A DNA stretch of 55,989 nt from an uncultured Treponema sp. (lineage in GTDB: Bacteria; Spirochaetota; Spirochaetia; Treponematales; Treponemataceae): the NCBI RefSeq assembly GCF_946187725.1, contig NZ_CAMHSK010000018.1, positions 1 through 55,989 of the forward strand. Reading direction: 5' to 3'. A model generated the notes under the pieces. That model worked only from the letters and a program-made list of their open reading frames with translations. It was not told the DNA's origin and searched no databases. Below are positions 14,453 to 21,600 of the stretch, one piece after another (position 1 is the first letter of the stretch; every line of letters starts with the position of its first letter). Made by a program: the position numbers and the translations under genes.

Positions 14453-15067
14453 TTATTTTTCCTCCTGAATTGTGTTTGCTGAAAAAATAGGCGCTGTCAT
14501 TTCTGGGGCGTGTGTTTCCGGAATATTGGCGGATCCAAGGGTCTCGTCGGAAAGGTCTTCCGTGATTTCTTCCTGAGTGTACGGAATGCCGCTCAGCTCG
14601 TCCGGGAAGCAAAGGCGGAATCCCTGCGACATGGCGACTTTCTTTATCATTGTTTTAGGCGACTTTGCCCACATTGACTTGCCCGTGCTGTACTCAGAAA
14701 GATAAACCTCATGGACGAAAGGAAAGTCAAAATCCTTACGGTGAATCTCAATGACAGCCTTGATGTCGCCGCCTTCTCCCTCGGTCCATACCTTCCAGCC
14801 GGAGAGTTTGCCGCTCCGCTCGGCTCGCTTGAGGTAAACCTCGAATCCGACAATGATGTTGAAGTCATTGCCGTATGGAATCGCGTAAATCTCACGCTTG
14901 AACGGATTGAGGCAGAAAGCCTTGCAGATTTCAAGAAACTGCGTCCGCTGATTGTCGGGGAGCTTGTTTCCCATGCTCACAAGGTATTCCCCCGCAAGTT
15001 TCGTGAAGTCCTGGGCTAAAAGCCCGTTCTCTTTGTTCTCAACTACAGTAATTTCATTGGCGTTCAT
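14453..15067 (-). CDS. bet: Bet/RecT-family single-strand annealing protein
   Basis: The 204-aa protein has hallmarks of the phage Bet family: FLEICKAFCLNPFKREIYAI, then FNIIVGFEVYLKRAERSGKL, then WAKSPKTMIKKVAMSQGFRLCFP. These proteins bind ssDNA and anneal homologous strands in phage recombination. No exonuclease of the RecE/Exo type is visible next to it, so this is a lone annealase. The ATG at 15067 overlaps the upstream PcfK-like gene by 4 nt. Confidence 0.9.
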   Translation of the reverse strand: MNANEITVVENKENGLLAQDFTKLAGEYLVSMGNKLPDNQRTQFLEICKAFCLNPFKREIYAIPYGNDFNIIVGFEVYLKRAERSGKLSGWKVWTEGEGGDIKAVIEIHRKDFDFPFVHEVYLSEYSTGKSMWAKSPKTMIKKVAMSQGFRLCFPDELSGIPYTQEEITEDLSDETLGSANIPETHAPEMTAPIFSANTIQEEK

Positions 15068-15411
15068 TTTTCCTCCATAAAGTCAAAAAGCAGTTGCCCG
15101 TTATCAATATCATCAGTCGGACCCGGAATCGGCTTCGGCTTCGGTTTTCTTTTGGCTTCAATCTCAGCCTTCGCCTCTGCCCATGTTTTAACATGGGGCT
15201 CTTTTTTCTGCCCCGTAAAATATTCCTCAGCCCAGCCCATGATAAGCTCTCCCTCAATCGCTCCGTTCCTGCCCTGAAGGTGTTTCCTTGCCCGAGCCGT
15301 CACATAGCTCACGCATCCAGGCAGCTTCTCGGCCCTGAACTTCCCGGCAAATGCCGGGTCTTTCTCAGCCTCTTCTTTCAAGTATGCTTCAAGCGCATCT
15401 TTCAAGGTCAT
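15064..15411 (-). CDS. PcfK-like protein
   Basis: The 115-aa protein contains the PcfK-family core CVSYVTARARKHLQGRNGAIEG-type motif with a conserved WAEEYFTG downstream, then a Pro/Lys-rich linker and an acidic end (QLLFDFMEEK). PcfK-like proteins occur in conjugative elements and phages with unknown biochemistry. It is coupled by 4-nt overlaps to the HTH gene upstream and the Bet gene downstream. Confidence 0.75.
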   Translation of the reverse strand: MTLKDALEAYLKEEAEKDPAFAGKFRAEKLPGCVSYVTARARKHLQGRNGAIEGELIMGWAEEYFTGQKKEPHVKTWAEAKAEIEAKRKPKPKPIPGPTDDIDNGQLLFDFMEEK

Positions 15412-15776
15412 GTTTTCCTTCCGGGCTTTAGTTTCTTACGGCACGGTGAGCTTCTGGCAATGAATCCCTTCATTGTGTACTCCTCGCAAAGCCTTTCCGC
15501 TTCCTTTCTGGTCAGCGAGCATTTCTTCACGATGAAGAGATTGTATGCGGGCTCAAAAACTGAAAACCTGTAGTAGATTAGATTCTTCTTGTTTTTTGCC
15601 GAGCCTGTTTTTCTCTTATGTGGCTTTTTAAGCTCTTCCAGTTCTTCGGCCGTGAAATATTTGAGGCGGCCGTCCCTTGTTCCCCTTATGCCCAGCCGGA
15701 GAACCCTTTTCTCTATCGCCGTGCGGGATACGCCCAAAATTTCCATAAGGTCGTTGTATGTATAGCCTGCGCTCAT
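15408..15776 (-). CDS. Putative HTH protein
   Basis: The 122-aa N-terminus YTYNDLMEILGVSRTAIEKRVLR is a clear helix-turn-helix. After it comes a linker and a basic C-terminal region (KKLKPGRKT). This is probably a phage transcription or replication regulator. The ATG overlaps the stop of the frameshifted ORF upstream (ATGA) and its own stop overlaps the PcfK-like start. Confidence 0.7.
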   Translation of the reverse strand: MSAGYTYNDLMEILGVSRTAIEKRVLRLGIRGTRDGRLKYFTAEELEELKKPHKRKTGSAKNKKNLIYYRFSVFEPAYNLFIVKKCSLTRKEAERLCEEYTMKGFIARSSPCRKKLKPGRKT

Positions 15777-15977
15777 TCTCCCACCTTGACGAGTTTCCCC
15801 GACCTGTTTGCATAGTGGTAATATTCCCTGCGGTGCCTTCTGAGCACCATCAGTATTGAATTCTCGTATTTGCGAGCCGCCTCTGGAAAAATCTCGGCGG
15901 CCTTGTTCCTCAGCTGGTTGGCATAGAATTCAGCCCCTAGCCCATAAGACCGCCTTTGTAAGTGTCATGGACTCCAT
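15773..15977 (-). pseudogene. Small early gene with apparent +1 frameshift
   Basis: A good ribosome site (AGGAG) precedes the ATG at 15977, but that frame stops after 15 codons. The +1 frame then reads on without a start codon as a well-formed basic protein (YGLGAEFYANQLRNKAA, later MVLRRHRREYYHYANRSG) whose stop overlaps the next start (ATGA). Removing one base near 15943-15950 would join the two halves into a protein of about 67 aa. This is either a real mutation, a sequencing error or a programmed shift; I see no strong slippery heptamer. Confidence 0.55.
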
Positions 15978-15978
15978 A

Positions 15979-16146
15979 CTAGGCTCCTGCAAAGACAGAC
16001 ATGATGATTTGTATGCCGATTAGAATAACCGTACAGCCCAGGCAGATTGTTGCGACAAGAAGCTCGCTCTCACATCCGCCGCCCTTTTCCCAGTAGCCGC
16101 GCCTGTTCTTCCTGATTGAAAACTTTTTAGCATCCTTTTTTTTCAT
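15979..16146 (-). CDS. Small membrane protein (55 aa)
   Basis: The ATG at 16146 is preceded by GAGGGGAACAG. The product has a very basic N-terminus (MKKKDAKKFSIRKNRRGYW) and a hydrophobic span (LLVATICLGCTVILIGIQII). Its stop lies 1 nt before the ATG of the next ORF. An unrecognised phage membrane protein. Confidence 0.6.
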   Translation of the reverse strand: MKKKDAKKFSIRKNRRGYWEKGGGCESELLVATICLGCTVILIGIQIIMSVFAGA

Positions 16147-16176
16147 CTGTTCCCCTCCTTTGCAGGGCTGAAAAAT

Positions 16177-16359
16177 CTATTCCTTCTTCTTTTCTTTTCC
16201 CTTGCCGACCTCGAAGGCCTCGCATTCCTGTCTCTGCCAGCGGATCTTGCAGACCTCACCGTCGTGAATCTGCACGGTTACGCCGACCGTCCCGTATTTG
16301 ATTCTTGCGGCTTCCCTCTCAAGCCTTGCCGCAAGCCTCAGGTATTCCGCGCCCCTCAT
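16177..16359 (-). CDS. Small hypothetical phage protein (60 aa)
   Basis: The start is taken at 16359 because the ATG overlaps the stop of the excisionase-like gene (ATGA); a longer frame would overlap it by 52 nt. The product begins MRGAEYLRLAARLEREAARI, then a beta-rich middle (GVTVQIHDGEVCKIRW) and a Lys/Glu-rich tail. It resembles short DUF3954-like phage proteins, without a known role. Confidence 0.6.
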   Translation of the reverse strand: MRGAEYLRLAARLEREAARIKYGTVGVTVQIHDGEVCKIRWQRQECEAFEVGKGKEKKKE

Positions 16360-16562
16360 GCTTCCGGGCTCTCCTCGGGCACCGTCTGCATCCTGGCTTC
16401 CACCCATGCCTCAAGGTCTTTCTTCCTGTAGCGGACGATCTGCCCCTTACGCATCTTCGGGATGTCGAGCCTCCGCACTACCTGCTCCGAGAGCTTGAGG
16501 TATTTTGCCGCCTCAGCAGTCGTGAGGATTTCGTCGAAAATCTCGCTTTTCTCTTCTGCCAT
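16356..16562 (-). CDS. Excisionase/MerR-type HTH protein (first gene of the early operon)
   Basis: In this 68-aa protein, ILTTAEAAKYLKLSEQVVRR then MRKGQIVRYRKKDLEAWVEA is the winged HTH_17 (excisionase-like) fold: HTH, wing, and the Arg-rich strand before the final helix. The GGAGG site lies directly after a strong intrinsic terminator (16582-16640), so expression needs read-through from the leftward early promoter. Likely roles are excision or early gene control. Confidence 0.8.
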   Translation of the reverse strand: MAEEKSEIFDEILTTAEAAKYLKLSEQVVRRLDIPKMRKGQIVRYRKKDLEAWVEARMQTVPEESPEA

Positions 16563-16581
16563 TTCAGATGTTCCTCCATAT

Positions 16582-16640
16582 AAAAAAAATGGGCTTCGGT
16601 CGCTCCGCCGGGGACTGACCGGCTCGGCTTCCTTAGCCCA
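16582..16640 (-). terminator. Intrinsic terminator/attenuator immediately before the first early gene
   Basis: Outer stem TGGGCT/AGCCCA (16590-16595, 16635-16640) encloses an inner GCCGG/CCGGC helix and is followed on the - strand by eight U residues (complement of 16582-16589). It sits between the leader and the excisionase-like ribosome site, so early transcripts should stop here unless antiterminated. Confidence 0.75.
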
Positions 16641-17070
16641 GTATTTGCTAATCCGTCACTTCGTGCCATGTGCCTCAGTCCTGCCCATGACATCGATGTC
16701 TTGAAGGTCCAGCAGTTGAGGGTGATTCCCGAAGCTCCAAATTAACTTCCGTTGAAAACTTCCGTTGCGACGGGTCTCATTTTCCGCTCAATGCTTTTTT
16801 GTTGCCTTCCCGAACGGCTCTCTGTACAAGGCTGGGACGGAGTGTTGCCCCCAGCTGAAAGCCGTTCGGGAAGGCGGCTGCTCCAACAGCCACCCCCTAC
16901 CATTTTTTTTAGTGCTTCCCTTCCCATGTCCCCGGCTGACGGGTACAGAGCCTTGTATTTTCTCTGTTTGGGATAATCAGCCAGGGACTCCCCTTGTGTT
17001 CTTTCTGTCAAGAAAGAACACAACTCTATATCGTAGTATATAGAGCGAAAAAATGACGAATGTCATTTGA
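16641..17070 (-). ncRNA. Long structured untranslated leader of the early operon
   Basis: About 450 nt separate the early promoter from the first gene. The 5' end would fold into two consecutive hairpins: CTCTATAT/ATATAGAG (17024-17045) and a perfect 13-bp stem with a 4-nt loop (16994-17023). Further on a 15-bp perfect inverted repeat, GCCTTCCCGAACGGC and its complement (16804-16818, 16861-16875), encloses a second stem (GCTGGG/CCCAGC), followed by GGCTG/CAGCC. An ORF can be read here, but it runs through all the stems and has no good start. The layout suggests regulatory RNA controlling the terminator at 16582-16640. Confidence 0.6.
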
Positions 17071-17130
17071 TATTTAAATAATAATGACATTGGTCGTTTC
17101 TGTCAACTCTTTTAAATTACATTTGTCATT
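17051..17130. promoter_or_regulatory. Three repressor operators (O1-O3) of the immunity region
   Basis: Three inverted repeats share the pattern AATGAC-N4-GTCATT: O1 17051-17068 (perfect, 7-bp arms), O2 17083-17098 (GTCGTT on one side) and O3 17115-17130 (AATTAC on one side). Centre-to-centre spacing is 31 and 32 bp, three helical turns, which would put bound repressors on the same DNA face. O2 lies inside the early promoter. The probable ligand is the product of 17152-17505. Confidence 0.8.
17078..17106 (-). promoter_or_regulatory. Leftward early promoter
   Basis: A perfect -35 TTGACA (complement of 17101-17106) is separated by 17 nt from -10 TATTAT (complement of 17078-17083). The spacer contains operator O2, so repressor binding would block RNA polymerase. 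It drives the early arm from the leader to at least the Bet/replication genes. Confidence 0.8.
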
Positions 17131-17151
17131 TTTTTTTACGAAATTAAAAAT

Positions 17152-17505
17152 ATGAGCGATTTTACAGACAGAATTGATTCAGAATTGAAAAAGAAGATGC
17201 TGAAAAGGCTTGCGCTTTGTGAAGCATTAGGTATTGATACGACTTCTGTCGCAGCTTGGAAGCGACGCGGCACGATTCCGGGCGGTGATGTGTGCCTCAA
17301 GATTGCCCGCTATCTGGGGGTGGGCTTTGAGTGGCTCATAACCGGCGAGGAAGAGGGGCAGGAAGGCTCTCTTTCCGAGGAAGAGCAGGAGCTTCTTTCT
17401 TCCTGGCGCGAGCTGGCAGAGCACGAGAAAGCGGCGGTCCTTGCAATGATCGGGTCATTTCTTAAGTCAAAAGCCGCCAAAGCTCAGGCTGATAGTGTAG
17501 GGTAA
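17152..17505 (+). CDS. CI-like phage repressor without peptidase domain
   Basis: The 117-aa N-terminal two thirds form a HTH of the phage repressor type (LGIDTTSVAAWKRRGTIPGGDVCLKIARYLGV followed by WLITG, typical of CI-related proteins). The C-terminus is a short helical segment, not an S24 peptidase, so RecA-driven self-cleavage is not expected and induction must use another route, such as an antirepressor. It is transcribed rightward, away from the early operon, with three operators in between. The stop is followed by a TGACTGTA element at 17508. Confidence 0.85.
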   Translation: MSDFTDRIDSELKKKMLKRLALCEALGIDTTSVAAWKRRGTIPGGDVCLKIARYLGVGFEWLITGEEEGQEGSLSEEEQELLSSWRELAEHEKAAVLAMIGSFLKSKAAKAQADSVG

Positions 17506-17507
17506 AC

Positions 17508-17515
17508 TGACTGTA
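17508..17515 (+). promoter_or_regulatory. TGACTGTA element, 5 nt before an ATG (13-codon ORF)
   Basis: The octamer sits between the repressor stop and the end of the convergent late operon. It is placed exactly 5 nt before an ATG at 17521, as at eight gene starts in the late region, but that ATG opens only a 13-codon frame. This suggests the octamer is not simply part of long coding genes. Confidence 0.4.
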
Positions 17516-17532
17516 AGGGCATGGAAAGAATA

Positions 17533-18612
17533 TTAGACCGGAACACCATAACCGGCAAATGTTAGTTGTGGCTGCCGTTCAGTCCATCCGGATCTTCCGC
17601 CGTTTACATTTGGCTGTTTGTCTGTGCCGTCATAATTTTCAATGAATAATATGTCGTTGTTTTGTCCGTCCCAGCCCATGATTTTATCAGAATAAGGATC
17701 ATATACAAATCTCGGGTTTTCACGGCTATTAATTCTGCCTGGAAAAGCCAGCACTCCATCAAATTTAGGTTCCATTATGACAAATCTTGAATCCGGATTT
17801 ATTATATAAGAGACATTCCCGCTTAGTGTTGCATAAAACCATATAGTTTCGTTATCTGCATAGAGTATGATGGCATAACCGAGGGCTGAATAATCAGGCG
17901 TTGAAACTCGCCTTTTGAAACTTCCTGAAATATTTGCATAGTCTGAAAAGGGGTAATTTATTACCGTGTTGGCCAGTGTAATTGTATAATCATGAATTTC
18001 TAAATTGTCGTATACGCTAAACTTTGCGGCACCATAACGGATTTTCGAAACACGCGTACCGTTTACATAATCATAAAACTGGCTGACAAAGAAAACCCTG
18101 TAACAAGAATATACTTCATCATATATAAATATCATGTCGCCACTCAGCCATAAGCTGGCATCAACTTCACTCCAGACAATATTCACGGCATCAACGGAAA
18201 CGCCTATACGCCGCTTATTGTTATAGGAATTGCTCATTACAATGAAGTAATAACCTGTCTTGTATTCATAAAAAATATTAGGTTCGCCCCAGTTGCTTAT
18301 ATAGGCAGTGTCAGCAAGAATCATTTCCAGCTGTCCGTTTTCTATTGCATATATCATGTAGCTGTAAGCATACTTTATCAATACAAGGTTTGGTAAGGTT
18401 TTAGACAGCCCCCAAACCTTGTCATTAAATCGAAACCTTATATTTCCCATCATTTGAGATTCGATGGTTGTCAAAGGAAAATACTCTGTCTTAAAAGCAT
18501 TCTTTACAGTAAGATATTGCCTGTTAAAAAGAGGGAAGCAAGTTTTTCTCGGATAAATAGGCCCGTTGCTCCCCTGAAATTTTAATGATATTGTCCTTAA
18601 ATTATCTGCCAT
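17533..18612 (-). CDS. Tail fibre or tip-associated hypothetical protein
   Basis: The 359-aa, Tyr-, Ser- and Asn-rich protein is predicted to be mostly beta-strand, without a signal peptide or membrane segment. It is the last gene of the late operon, separated from the J-like tail-tip gene by 1 nt, the place where side fibres or baseplate appendages are usually coded. No enzyme motif seen. Convergent with the repressor gene, with no clear terminator between them. Confidence 0.65.
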   Translation of the reverse strand: MADNLRTISLKFQGSNGPIYPRKTCFPLFNRQYLTVKNAFKTEYFPLTTIESQMMGNIRFRFNDKVWGLSKTLPNLVLIKYAYSYMIYAIENGQLEMILADTAYISNWGEPNIFYEYKTGYYFIVMSNSYNNKRRIGVSVDAVNIVWSEVDASLWLSGDMIFIYDEVYSCYRVFFVSQFYDYVNGTRVSKIRYGAAKFSVYDNLEIHDYTITLANTVINYPFSDYANISGSFKRRVSTPDYSALGYAIILYADNETIWFYATLSGNVSYIINPDSRFVIMEPKFDGVLAFPGRINSRENPRFVYDPYSDKIMGWDGQNNDILFIENYDGTDKQPNVNGGRSGWTERQPQLTFAGYGVPV

Positions 18613-18613
18613 T

Positions 18614-21600
18614 CTAAGCCCCTACAAACCACATGTCGCCATTCTGAAAATAATGAAAATTTCCGTCTGAGTCTGTCCAGCCGTCATCCAGAATGCTAAA
18701 AGCTGTCGTATCAAAATGAAAGATTTTGGCACTTATTCTGCCCTTAAAGTCTCCGTCCTGAATCTGAATGCCACCGTCAGACTTGAGCATGAAGCCTTTT
18801 ATATTTCCATCCCATATATAGCCCTCACTCTTTATATATCCGTTCAATTTCAGAATAAGATTTTTTGTCATTAACTCATCAATAAATCCCTGATTTGCGA
18901 TTATAGAGCGGGCAAAAATTTTATTTGCTGCAAGCACATTCATGTATTGAGTTGCGTAGCTGTTCTGTCTTGCGAGAGTTGAATCAAGAATATTAAGGAT
19001 GTCATTTAACGCGTCCGCGTTATGCTGAATTCCGTTGTCCTGAACCCAGGTATAGGATGCTCCGTTGACTGTCCCCACATATCTGTAAACCTGCGATTTA
19101 TAGAATGTGCCGCCCCGTACAAGCGTTGACGCTGTATCTGCTCCCGTCCATGTGAAATAATCGTTAAAGGACGGCGAGGAAGGTACGCTTGAACCTATTC
19201 CGCGATATTTACCCACATCATTTGCTGTCAGTGTGCACTGAGCAGAAAAAATGACTCCCTTGTAAGTTGTGGTGAGGGTGATTTTTGCAGATGAAAACGG
19301 TGAGCCGTAAAGTGATGTGACAGTGACGGTAATAACAGAACCGTCTTTAACCGCCGAAGCAGAAAAAGCACTCGAATCTGATGATGCGAAAACGGTATCA
19401 GCTTCAAGCCCCTCTCCATTTTGCATGAGTGCGGCGGTAAATGTCTGTGATTCATTATAGAGTGTAAAATTCTCGCTGTTCATGCAGAATTGAAGCGAAA
19501 AGCGGGAAAGCTCTAATGAGATTGTACTTAAATCAAAGGCTTCATTTGCCGCTTTCTGAGCTGCATCTGCAAGGTCTTTTGAAGAGACTGTTATATTATT
19601 TAAAAATTCAGCCCTTTCCGTATAAAAAGCTATCCAGGCATTTTGGTAAGCGGATACATCCGAAATGCTAGTATCTGAAGACATCGCATTTGCTGCAAGC
19701 CATGCCGGGCGGGCCGTTCCGTTAAGGATTGCCGCACTTGGCTCATCATTATTATTAAGGATTTTAGCTAATGCAGTATATGCCGTTGTCAGTGGATTCA
19801 GGTTAGTTACCGTTACATAAGAATTTCCGTTTTCATCGACATAAGAATTTCCGTTTTCGTCAGCATAATCATAATAAGAAGAGGCCATTGCCTTATATTT
19901 CAGGTAATCGGCGACAGCTTCCCGCCATTGAACATAAAGCTGAGATTTTTCCATACCGCCGCTTATTATGCCATCGTTTGAAAGATTCGCTATAAGCGAT
20001 AAAGCATTTGAGGCGTTCTGGCTTGCAGTGTTTGCCGTGGTAACGGCAGCACTTGCGTTCTGGCTTGCAGTGTTTGCCGTGGTAACGGCAGCACTTGCGT
20101 TCTGACTTGCGGTGTTTGCCGTAGTAACGGCAGCACTTGCGTTCTGGCTTGCGGTGTTTGCCGTAGTAACGGCAGCACTTGCGTTCTGGCTTGCGGTGTT
20201 TGCCGTAGTAACGGCAGCACTTGCGTTCTGACTTGCGGTGTTTGCCGTGGTAACGGCAGCACTTGCGTTTGCCAGAGCCTCTGTAACATCTGCATATTGA
20301 GTCGCTTCGCTCGCTGCTTGCCGTGCCCTGAAAGCGTTATCCCCTATGATTTCAGACGGAAGAATCTTTGTCACTGGAGAAGTAAGGTTTGATTTGTATT
20401 CAGGAATAACCCCATACTCATAGATTTCATCTGAATAATCTTTAAGCGTGAGTGTCCACCCTTCAGAATCTGATGCAACGCCGGTAATCTTCATCTTGTT
20501 CGTGATCCTGTCAAATTCCCCGTATTCGTTCAGGAATCCGAAAGAAAGCACATTTCCGGGCTGAATTTGAGGTCCTTCATCTAAAGAAAGTGGCGTTAAA
20601 AAGATGAGGGTGCGAGATTTCCCAGAGCCCGTTACCGGGACAGCAATATTTCTTCTACCTGTCTCGTCCTGTGCCTGTATGATAATTCCATAAGGCGTAT
20701 CAGGCGGCAGGCTGGATATATAAGGAAGTCCATTTTCATCGACATAAGACATTCCATTTTCATCAACATAGGAAAAATCAAAATCAAAATTTAAAAGGTC
20801 ACTGACTTCAAGCGAAATTATCTGGCCGTCATTATTTCGATTCACAGAATGAATGACAGCACTTGCAAGGCCCTGCCGGAGCTGTTCAAGCTGCAAAAGC
20901 ACTGTTGAATAGAGAGGGTAATAATCGCCTTCGTTTCCGACCTTAACAGTAATTTCACGCGGTTGTAATTCCTGCTGTCTCATCCGCCTTTGACAGAATT
21001 TATAAACATGCTCTGCTTCTGTCGCATATTCGATTGCAGTTTCCGTACAAGTATCATCCAAATGCTTCTCACCGCCGTCACGCATACAATACATTGTATC
21101 TTGCAGCCAGTTCTTTCTATTTGTAAAACTGACTTTTATGCCGTCGGGCTTGCGTTCAAAAGATTTTGAGACAGATACACTTCTTATGCTTTGAGCATTA
21201 AGTAGCGCAACAGGAGTCGTTTCTTTCTTATCAATCGCAACGGCATATTTTCCTTCAGCGTTGATGTAAATGTCAGCATTGCATAACAGAAGAAGTTTGG
21301 ACAGCAATGTTTCTTTTTTAATGCCCTGCGTGATAATTCCGTCGCAATAAAAATAGTTTTCCGCACAATATTCATATAAAGCTCCGAAAGAGTAAGTGTC
21401 TATCTCATCAAGAGATATTTTTGAAGGAAGATGCGTGTTGCTTTCAAGGATTTCAAGAATCCAGCTTGCAATATTGCGTGTTGTTGTTTTTGTTTCGCTC
21501 CACACTCTGAGAACTTTGTTCCAGGTGCGGGCGATACCAAAGCACATTGCATTTATCTGATCAAGAATATCCTTTGTATTATCATTCGCTATGATTCGCA

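Noticed and set aside
16742-17023. 93-codon - strand frame in the early leader
   Set aside because: It runs through the large inverted repeats, starts inside a perfect hairpin and has a composition unlike the neighbouring genes; treated as untranslated leader.
20013-20264. CRISPR-like array of 42-bp units
   Set aside because: Units are directly adjacent without spacers, in frame inside a long tail gene; no cas genes.
19990-20295. 101-codon - strand frame rich in Gln/Thr/Leu over the tail repeats
   Set aside because: A shadow of the 42-bp repeats in another frame; the tail-tip frame is continuous across them.
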